From Cornus controversa (lineage: Eukaryota; Streptophyta; Magnoliopsida; Cornales; Cornaceae), in the NCBI GenBank assembly GCA_026545225.1, contig CM048853.1, positions 49,959,755-50,023,754 of the forward strand: DNA of 64,000 bases, read 5' to 3'. This document shows, one piece after another, positions 55,520 to 64,000 of this stretch (positions are counted from its first letter, which is position 1; each line of letters begins with the position of its first letter). The notes under the pieces are model-generated. The model did not search any database, was not told the DNA's origin, and saw nothing but the letters and a program-made list of their open reading frames with translations. The translations under genes and the position numbers were made by a program.

Positions 55520-58500
55520 TCACGATGCGGCTGCTAAAAGCATCGAGAGTTTGTCAACCAAAAAATGAAAACGCGGAATAGGATGTGACTTTGTAAACAA
55601 GTCTGCAAGCTGCATGGAGGATGTGACAAAGGGCAAAGTAATAGTGCCATGCTTAAGGTGATGTCGAGTGAGATGACAGTCAATCTCAATATGCTTGGTT
55701 CGCTCATTAAAAACGGAGTTGTGAACAATCTGAATAGCACTTTTGTTGTCACAATGCATAGGAGTGGGATGAGAAAGAGAAACACCCATGTCTGCAAGCA
55801 ACCAACGTAACCAAACTATCTCAGTGGTAGTAGATGCCATAGCACGATATTCAGCTTCTGTGGAAGATCTAGAAACGACAGCCTGTTTTTTACTCTTCCA
55901 AGAAATAAGATAATCACCCAAAAATATACAAAAACCAGTGATAGACTTGCGATCTATTGGATCACCAGCCCAATCAGCATCTGAGTATGCACGCAGTTCC
56001 AAAGAAGAGGTCGATGGAAGTAAAAGACTCTGAAAGAGAATGCCTCGAAGATATCGAAGGATACGAAGAACAGCAGCCCAATGAACTGTAGTTGGTGAAG
56101 CAATAAACTGACTAACAATGTGAACAGCATATGCAATATCTGGACGTGTAATAGTGAGATATACCAGGCTACCAACAATAGTACGATATAAAGTAGGATC
56201 TGGCAAAGGGGTACCATCAGAAGGAGGATATCGAACATTAAGCTCAAGAGGAGTATCAGCAGTCTTAGTATCAGTGAGGTGAGCACGCTCAAAAATGTCA
56301 GCTGTGTACTTTGACTGAGATAGAAGATATCCTTTTGGAGAGAATGCTACTTCAATACCTAGAAAATAGCGAAGAGAGCCCAAGTCCTTCATTTCAAATT
56401 GTCGAGCTAATTTTGACTTCAACACTGCAATCCCATCAACATCATCACCAGTAATAATCATGTCATCAACATACAAGGAAAGAAGAATACGACCTGCAGA
56501 GGTACTCTTAATAAAGAGAGCTGAATCATGATGACTTGGGCAAAAATCAAGAGAGGTAATCACAGTAGAGAACTTCTCAAACCAGGCCCGGGGTGCCTGT
56601 TTGAGACCATATAAAGCTTTCTTGAGCCTGCAAACATATCCAGGATTATGAGAAACACCAGGAGGGGGAATCATGTAAATTTCTTCTTGAAGATCGCCAT
56701 TCAAGAAAGCATTTTTAACATCCATCTGAGATATATGCCACTGACGAATAGAGGCAACTGCAATAAGAGTACGAACAGTAGTCATTTTTGCAACAGGAGC
56801 AAAGGTCTCCTCATAATCCATACCATACTGTTGAGAAAATTCCTGGGCAACCAATCTAGCTTTGTACCGCTCAACTGACCCATCAGACTTGGTTTTGATT
56901 TTATAAACCCAACGAGAACCAACCGTACTTCTACCAGGAGGTAGCAGTACCAAATCCCAAGTATCTGTCTTATACAAAGCAGAGAATTCCTCAGCCATAG
57001 CCTGCTGCCAAAGAGGATCAAGAACTGCCTCTTTATAGGATAAAGGCTCAGAGAGACAGTGAATAGAAGCTAAAAAGGAAGTAAAAGAATGAATAAGAAG
57101 AATAAGCAAAGTCTGGTAGTTGAGTGGACTTACGAGTACGTTGAGGATAACGAGAAGGAGGATCCACAGTCTCAGGAACTGCTTGGGTGGCCACAGGAAG
57201 AGAGGGAGTTTCAGGTGTATCAGAGAGCAAAGGACCAGTATCTGCAGAACTATCAGTACGAATCCTGCGAGAAAAATGATGAGGAAAAGGAGTAATAGGA
57301 GCACGAGGACTAGAAATATTTTGTGAGTCAATATGGACTTGAGAAGACAAATTATCAGTATCATCAAAGAAAGGATCAATATGGATGAGGTCAGATTTGG
57401 TCATGTTATGAGTACTAGCAGGAATAGAAAAGAATGGTATATGCTCAAGAAACAAAACATGACGAGATACATAGAGTTTTTGGGTAATTGGATCAAAACA
57501 CCGATATCCCTTTTGACCCTCACCATAGCCAAGAAAAACACAAATGGCAGAGCGAGAAGATAACTTGTTACGCTCTACACGAGGACGTAGAACAAAACAA
57601 GTACAACCAAAAACTTTCAAGGAAGAATAATCAGGAGCATGCCCATATAACTTTTCAAAAAGTGATAAACCTGAGATGTGAGAAGATGAAATCTTACTAA
57701 TTAAGTTGACAGCAGTAAAAACTGCTTCTCCCCAAAATTCACTAGGAACTGAAGCAGACAATAAGAGAGAACGAGCAGTTTCAACAATGTGCCTATGTTT
57801 TCTCTCAGCAACACCATTTTGCTCAGGAGTATCTGTACAAGAAGTTTGATGAACAGTTCCATCTAAGGCAAGTAATTCACAGAATTTATTAGAAGTGTAC
57901 TCCCCACCCAAATCACATCTAAAACACTTAATAACACCAGAATGTTGAGTTTTAACAAGGGCTCGAAAAGCATTACAAATACTAAAAAATTCAGAACGAT
58001 ATTTCATAAGATAAACCTAACAATAACGAGTGCAATCATCAATAAAGGAAACATAATATCGAGACCCCCCTTTTGTGGCAACGGGAGAAGGTCCCCACAC
58101 ATCAGAATGGACCAAGTCAAATGGTGCAAGAGAAGAAGAAATACTTCGATTAAAAGGTAAAGCAGAAAATTTTGCCAGTTTACAACCACTACAATCAGAA
58201 ATGTTATGAGTTTGCAAATTTCCTAATGCTCCTGTAGATGCTAAATATCTTAAACGAGAGGCCGAAACATGACCAAGGTGAGAATGCCATAAATAAAAAC
58301 TAGAAGAAGAAGAATTCAAATGAAAAGATGACAAGTCCACACTGGGAGCTGCAACAACTAGTTCTTTTAGCTCGTCCAAAATGTAAAGTCCCCCCTGCCT
58401 ACGGCCTATCCCAATTAGCTTCTGGGATTGCGGATCTTGCACACGACAAGAAGAAGAAGAAAAAGATATTGAGTAACCAGAGTCACATAACTGACCAACG

Positions 58501-59771
58501 GAAACTAGATTCATCGTTAGTTTGGGAATGTGATAAACACTAGAAAGAGATAAATTAGGTTTGACAACAGAACCAACACCTGCTAAAGGCATAGGAGTGC
58601 CATCAGCAGTCATGACAAACACAGATGATGTAGGACATAAAGAAGCAAAAGATGAGGAATCAGGTGACATATGATGTGAAGCTCCAGAATCTAAGACCCA
58701 TATGGAAGAAGACATACCTGAAGAACTAGAAGATAACTGACCTATTGGAGAAGAGGTGGACATAGCATGTGGCTGTGTGACAAGGAACTTCTGAAATTAG
58801 TCAGCGAGGGTGGCAACTGTGGAATTAGAAGATGATGAAACTCCAAAACCAAATGAGTCTGATGGTGGTACAACTGCTGCAGTATTAGGTTGCGGAGGCC
58901 TATAAACTTGTTGTGATTGATTTCCTAATTTCCATGGAGGAGGCTGTTGCTTCTACTGTTGTTGTTGTGGCTGAGTTCTACTCAAAAGTTTTGGACATTG
59001 AGCCTTCCAATGGCCCTTCTGCTTACAGAAACTACATTCATCAAAACCAACCTTCACGTGAGTCTTGTTCTGATAGTTGAAAGGTAGTCTAGAAGGAACT
59101 GCTAAAACAGATGGATTAGGTGCTGGGAGAATTCCTTTTCGTGCCTGAGACTTAAGACGTATCTCCTCAGTCAACAATTCACTGACCACTGAATCAACAG
59201 AAGGAAGTGGGCTACGATGCAGAATTGACCCACGAAGTCCCTCAAAATCATCACGAAGAGCCATCAAAAACTGAACTAGTCGTTGTTCCTCCCTTCGAGC
59301 AATATACGGTGCACATGCTCGTAGCTCTGTTGATTCCGTGAGAGCCAACTGATCCCAAAGATCTGTCATTGCAGAGTAGAACTCCTGAACACTCATACTT
59401 TTCTGTTCAAGAGCTCGAATATCAGATTCTAACTGATATTATTTTGCGAAGTTAGACTGTGTGTACAGTCTTGCCAAATGGTCCCAAACCTCCTTGGCTG
59501 TTTCATACTTTGTCAACTGTGTACCTATCGAATGTTCAACAGAATTGTTGATCCAAGTGATAATTTTTGAATTATTTGCTTCCCAAACATCTAACAGATC
59601 TGCATAATTTTCAACTGTTTCATTCTTGGGTTGACCCGAAATTCCACTAATATAACCCCACATCTTTTTGCCCTTAAGAAAATTTTTCATCACATAACTC
59701 CAATACGAATAATTCTTTCCATCTAATCTAACACTAATAGACTGAAGCGAGTCATCTATTTCACAAGCCAT
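55520..59771 (-). pseudogene. Copia gag-pol pseudogene (element 2)
   Basis: Starts at ATG 59771 (MACEIDDSLQ). In the same frame it is cut by stops near 59439, 58953, 58796 and 58017, then shifts frame near 57060-57120 and runs to 55520. Domains in order: copia gag (KNYSYWSYVMK, TWINNS), zinc knuckle CSFCKQKGHWKAQC, protease DSGASHHM, integrase ([34 protein letters not shown]), RT (YVDDMIITG), RNase H (SDADWAGD, STEAEYRA). All four stops can be explained by single C-to-T or G-to-A changes. Not expected to yield protein. Confidence 0.93.
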
Positions 59772-60052
59772 GTCGAAGAGAGGAGAAAGTCAAATACCAG
59801 AGACGAACGGTGCGAATCGGAACAGTACGATTAACCAAAATAAGTACGAAGAGAGATGAAAGCCAAATACCAGAGATAAATGGTGCGAATCAGAACAATT
59901 CGATGCTAAACGGAAGCGATACCAGAATCAGATCGATGCCAAAACGCTCCAAAAAAAAAAAATTTTGTTCCGCGGTCAGCGTAGATGGGATATACAGTTC
60001 TTCCATGTGATTACCAATCAAAGAACTCATCTGGATCATTGCTCTGATACCA

Positions 60053-60229
60053 TGTGAGAATTGTAAAGAGAGAGAAGAAGAGATAAAAACAAAAAGGGGC
60101 TAGGATTTCTATTATAATCTCGATACAAAGTTACAAACATGAAAACCTAATAAAGAGAATATATATAGGCTTACAAACAAAATAAAGTAAAAGACTATTC
60201 TACCCTTATTAAATATAATAACTCTAATA
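60053..60229 (-). repeat. 5' LTR of copia element 2
   Basis: 177 bp, followed on the minus strand by the primer-binding site. Confidence 0.95.
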
Positions 60230-60234
60230 GTAAT

Positions 60235-61210
60235 TATATATGCTCTTCTTCTAAATATATCTTTTCCTAAACCACACAGATTTTCTTCTAAACCATCTAG
60301 GAGTAAATTTTTTTTGTTTCCTATGTTTACTTAGCATCCAAGATTATGTGCCTATAAATAGGCCTTTATGTATTGTTGATCACCTTCACCACTGGAGATG
60401 ACACCATTTGCTTCATCCTGACAGTCAATCATAGAAAATTCTGCCTTGTATATATATATATATTATGCAGATAATAAAGGAAGAAAAATATGACAGTCCA
60501 ACTCAACCAGTATCAATGTGTCGAAGTAGCTGATTTCAACGAGTCCCTTTTTCTGATTTTTAAATCAGTTTTCAATTTAACGAGCAGCTTTCGGTTTTAC
60601 CATCGCTCCAACGAGTTCGCTTTTTTGCAACTTCTTTATATGTGTTTTCATCCACCGTTGGTAACATCATCAGATTGCTTTCACGAACCATAGCATATAT
60701 GTGTCAAAGTTGCTGATTTTAATGAGTTCCTTTTCTGATTTTCAAATCAGTTTTTGCTCTAACGAGCTGCTTACAGTCTTTTCGTCGCTCTAATGAGCTC
60801 CTTTCGTTTACCGAGCCGCACTTTTGCAGTTTCTTTGTCTATGTCTGCAGTCACGGTTGGTAATATGACCAGATTTTTTTGTCGAGCCATATTCAAGATT
60901 TTGTCTCCAAACTCAAGTTAGCTTCATATAACTCACCTTGAGTTTGCGGGGGCTATTAGATTATATATTCCTATTATATTTGTTGTTAGATTATATATCT
61001 TTTCCTAAACCACATAGGTTTCTTACACCTTCTTCTAAACCATCTAAGATTAGGATTTCTTGTCTCCTGTGTTTACTTACCCTGCAAGATTATGTGCCTA
61101 TTAATAGGACTTTATGTATTGTTCATAATAATTCAATTCAATATATACAATTCAATCAAATTCAATAAATTAAGATAAGAATATAAAATATTTTTCCTAT
61201 ATTTCTAACA
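60235..61210 (+). mobile_element. Degenerate LTR element remnant
   Basis: A likely LTR at 60984-61210 runs TGTTAGA...TCTAACA. A related stretch at about 60262-60390 shares ttttcctaaaccacac, cttctaaaccatct, agattatgtgccta and tttatgtattgtt. Between them is an imperfect tandem repeat of about 180-200 bp (60515-60690 and 60694-60890) and a purine tract (gtttgcgggggc, near 60945). The left LTR is damaged at its start, where copia element 2 sits. No coding region. Confidence 0.6.
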
Positions 61211-61316
61211 GAGAAACTAATGAATTAAAATATTGTTCCAGTAACGAATATAATTAACATAACTATGTTTTCCCTCTCATTTTCTTCCTCCAATGAACAA
61301 CCTTTGATGTATGCAT

Positions 61317-63434
61317 TGTTGGTTATGGTGGCTCGAATTAGGCGCAAAAAGGCGTCGAAAGAGAGAAGAAAAATTGGGCGCTGAAATTGTGGATAGCGAC
61401 ACTGAAATTATGGACAACGGCATTGAAAATGTGGATGGCACCGGCCAAGACCCTGCCTAACTGTCGGCTCAACCCTCTCCCCTTTCGTTATTTAAGCTCA
61501 CTCATCTGTATATAATTGGTGTGGCAGCAGGTGCTAGTGCGATGTAGGCACCATCGATATGTGCACACTATGTGTGCACAAATCAGCAAGTTGCAGATTT
61601 AGTGCAACAGAAGTGTTGAAATCTGATACAACTGATATTTAACTGTCAGTAATCTATGAGACAGAGAAAGTAAGGATCTGAGAGGAAAAATCTGTATCTG
61701 TATATTTTCTCCGATAATGAATCTGTTGCTTCCTGTGGACGTAGGCAATTGTCGAACCATGTAAATCTCTATGTATTTGTGTGTGGTGTTTTGATTTGAA
61801 TTTTTGGGCTCCCGGCACAACAAATTGGTATCAGAGCTTTGGTTAAGAGCATTTTTTCTCACTGTCCAAAAATTCAGAGTTCTCAAATTTTGGTTTTGAG
61901 CATACTGGAGGGTAGATCTCACTGATACGAGTCCAAAACGGAACAAACCGGAGGTCAAACGGAGGTCGGAAGAGTTTTCACGTATCGCCAGAAGGAACCA
62001 CATGACCTAGATGCTCCCCACACGTGATCACACGCCGGTAGGTTAATCAAAGCGTCCTGTTCACGCGCAATAGAAGAAAAAGAAGAGGAGTGGTGGCCAC
62101 GCGCCAACTCGCCTTATGCGCTGCACGTGCCTGCTTCCGCAGCTGATCTAACTTAGCGAGTCTGGACCGAGTCGACTCACTGACCAAGCCTTTGACTTAG
62201 CCGCCACATTAGTAGAAGACTCCACGTGTTGACCACATGGCTGGACTTTTTGAAAATTGCAATTCTACACCTTAACTTTCTAATAATTGTAATTTAGTCC
62301 CTGAGTTTTCTGATAATTGTAATTTTGTCCCCGAAGTTCTTGAAATTTTTAATTTTTCCCCTGAACTTTTTGATAATTACAATTATGCCCATGAACTTTT
62401 TGTTAATTGCAATTTAGCCCCTGAAGTTCCTAAAAATTACAATTCTGCCTCTAAATTTTTTAGAAATTGCAATTGAACTTTCTGTTTATCACATCGGAAT
62501 TCTGGAATAGTATTATTTGGAGGTTGCGATCGTTGAGAAGATGGCAACTGCAAAATTTGATGGGCACTATTAACTTTGGCATGTGGAAATGCAAAGTTTT
62601 GAATTCTGAATGTTCCTACCATATGTGTCCTAACAGACAGTGGTTCTCAAGTTTTCAGGAGCTTGATGATGAGTAGTGTTTGTGGGCAACGATAGTGCCT
62701 ATCAGACAAAAGGGATAGGAACAACCATTTTTGAAAATGCAAGATGGTACAATCGGACGACTAACGAATGTTCGTTATATTCCGGATTTGAAGAAGAACC
62801 TCGTCTCACTAGGGTCTTAGATTCCATTGGTTACAAAGTGACCATGGAAAATGGAGTCTTGAAGGTTGTACGCGGTGCATTTTTTGGGATAAAGGGTGCA
62901 TTGGAGGCAGCATTGATTGGTGGATTCTCGCCAAGGTGGAAAGTGTTGATTAGTGGATTCTTGCCAAGGTGGAGATTGTTGGTTATGGTGGCTTGAATTA
63001 GGTGCAGAAAGGTGCCAAAATAGAGAAGAAAAATTGGGCGTCGAAATTGTGGACAACGGCACTGAAATTGTGGACAATAGTGCCAAAAATATGGACGACA
63101 CCGACTCAACCCTCTCCCGTTTTGTTATTTAAGCTCACTCATTTCTATCTACTTGATGTGGCAGCAGGTGCTAGTACGATGTAGGCACCATCAGTGTGTT
63201 CATAAACCAGTCAGTTGTAGATTTAGTGCAACAAAAGTGTTGCAAATCTGGTACAACTGATGTTTGACTATTTGGTAATCTGTGAGACTGAGAGAGAAAA
63301 TATGTATCTATATATTTTCTCTGATAATGAATCCTTTGCCTCCCTTGGACGTAAGCAATTGCCGAACCACGTAAATCTCTGTGTATTTGTGTGTGTGGTG
63401 TTTTGGTTTGAATTTCTGGACTCCCAACACAACA
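61317..63434 (+). mobile_element. Copia deletion derivative
   Basis: LTRs TGTTGGTTATGGTGGC... at 61317-61822 and 62977-63434, both ending CAACA; the right one is shorter through deletions. The primer site TGGTATCAGAGC is at 61826-61837 and the tract CAAGGTGGAGAT directly precedes the right LTR. The internal part keeps only a gag start (MATAKFDG, near 62538) and a decayed protease segment (CSYHMCPNRQWFS; YIPDLKKNLVSLG; KVTMENGVLKVVRG) split by stops. Integrase, RT and RNase H are missing. Flanks TGCAT and TGCGC do not match perfectly, so the TSD is eroded or the ends recombined. Confidence 0.88.
62250..62475 (+). repeat. Minisatellite of about 38 bp in the copia derivative leader
   Basis: About six degenerate units of the type aattgcaattt.gcccctga followed by actttttgataattg. 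It lies between the primer-binding site and the gag relic. Confidence 0.85.
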
Positions 63435-63472
63435 TGCGCCCAAAAATTCCTTCAAAATCCATAACCATGGCG

Positions 63473-63474
<2 letters not shown>

Positions 63475-63516
<42 letters not shown>
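63475..63516. repeat. (CA)n(TA)n microsatellite
   Basis: About 15 CA units followed by five TA units. Confidence 0.95.
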
Positions 63517-63517
<1 letters not shown>

Positions 63518-63614
63518 CATCTATTTCCTAATGTCCATCCACCCTTTTGTCGGTCTTTCATGTCATGCATCGATATCTCCTTTTATTATGCTTTCTTGAT
63601 TACGCTGCAATACT

Positions 63615-63770
63615 CTAAAAAGGGGCTAGTCTAGTGCATGAGGCTTCTATTACGCAACCTTACCTCAGTATGAATAGGCAGTTTCTGGTTAGTTTTTGGT
63701 TACAAACACGTGACCGGGAGGTCACAATGAAACAATTTTACCATTGCGCAAAAGCCCACCCTCAATTATG
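63615..63770 (+). mobile_element. Diverged Au-type SINE remnant
   Basis: aaaaggggctagtctagtgc, atgaggct, then acgcaaccttacctc and aggcagtttctgg, in the same order as the better-kept copy at 15170-15275. The middle is shortened. Confidence 0.5.
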
Positions 63771-64000
63771 CTACAATACCCTATGATGTGAAAATATGAG
63801 ACATTATCAAGCTAGAAGCGTTAGCCTAATCTACCCCTTGTATGGAAGAAATCTCTTTATGCTAATAAGAAACAAGAACAAGAAGCATGCACTCCACATG
63901 TATGGTAGAAAGTTAACACTACACTGAACTGTCTCTTGTGGTGTTGGAACTGCTCACCTTCTTTTCTAAAGACGAGATCTGATACCATCTGAGCTGACAA
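63771..64000. other. Right end of window
   Basis: No feature recognised. The last 20 bases (gatctgataccatctgagctg) loosely resemble a primer-binding-site context, which may mark another LTR element continuing beyond the window. Confidence 0.3.

Larger units (their letters stand above)
55330..60229 (-). mobile_element. Ty1/copia LTR retrotransposon 2, coding-defective
   Basis: LTRs of 177 bp (TG...TA) at 55330-55506 and 60053-60229 differ at two bases. The TSD GTAAT is at 55325-55329 and 60230-60234. The primer site TGGTATCAGAGC (minus strand) is at 60041-60052, and a purine tract (TTTGAGAGGGGA, minus strand) lies beside the 3' LTR. Gag-pol has four premature stops and at least one frameshift. 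It inserted just 3' of GLP-D. Confidence 0.96.

Noticed and set aside
61599-62003. 134-codon minus-strand open frame
   Set aside because: Antisense to the LTR and leader of the copia derivative; no domain.
63171-63570. Open frames over the CA microsatellite
   Set aside because: CVCVCV/HTHTHT repeats from the microsatellite within and beside an LTR.

Overview
This is nuclear DNA of a flowering plant, most likely a eudicot. It is AT-rich and has GT-AG introns, plant-specific gene families (STELLO, germin-like proteins, a PR-4 fragment) and many plant retrotransposons, including a Cassandra element. I cannot place the species more closely. I see no CRISPR, phage or bacterial content.

Layout. 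(1) 1-24650, plus strand: one very large gene for an alpha-N-acetylglucosaminidase (GH89, NAGLU; CYL1 in Arabidopsis). The 17 exons in the window give 708 residues and the stop; the first exon(s) lie upstream of the window. Its introns are swollen by a nearly intact Ty1/copia element, a Cassandra TRIM carrying 5S rRNA-like sequence, a Ty3/gypsy RT fragment fused to a PR-4/barwin exon fragment, several SINEs and a small MITE. (2) 24948-28448, minus strand: a complete three-exon STELLO gene (765 aa), convergent with NAGLU. (3) 29128-33837: a 3.1-kb solo LTR with target-site duplication (TSD), then a foldback of an LTR with 379-bp arms between 48-bp direct repeats. (4) 34002-54424: four two-exon germin-like protein (GLP) genes, one minus and three plus, with matching core promoters. 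The second and third lie in a recent tandem duplication. The plus-strand copies share a 40-nt stem-loop about 300 nt upstream of the ATG. Inserted among them are a non-autonomous LTR element, a solo LTR, a CACTA-type end, a PIF/Harbinger-like element and a tRNA-His(GTG) gene. (5) 55330-63434: a decayed copia element, a degenerate LTR remnant and a copia deletion derivative.

How the genes relate. NAGLU is predicted to trim terminal alpha-GlcNAc residues, STELLO acts in the Golgi with cellulose synthase complexes, and GLPs are secreted manganese cupins of the cell wall. All touch glycans or the wall, but nothing in the sequence suggests coordinated regulation. The clearest process visible is local genome remodelling: tandem gene duplication, a possible gene-conversion patch, and layered transposon insertion that can be ordered in time from paralogous empty sites.
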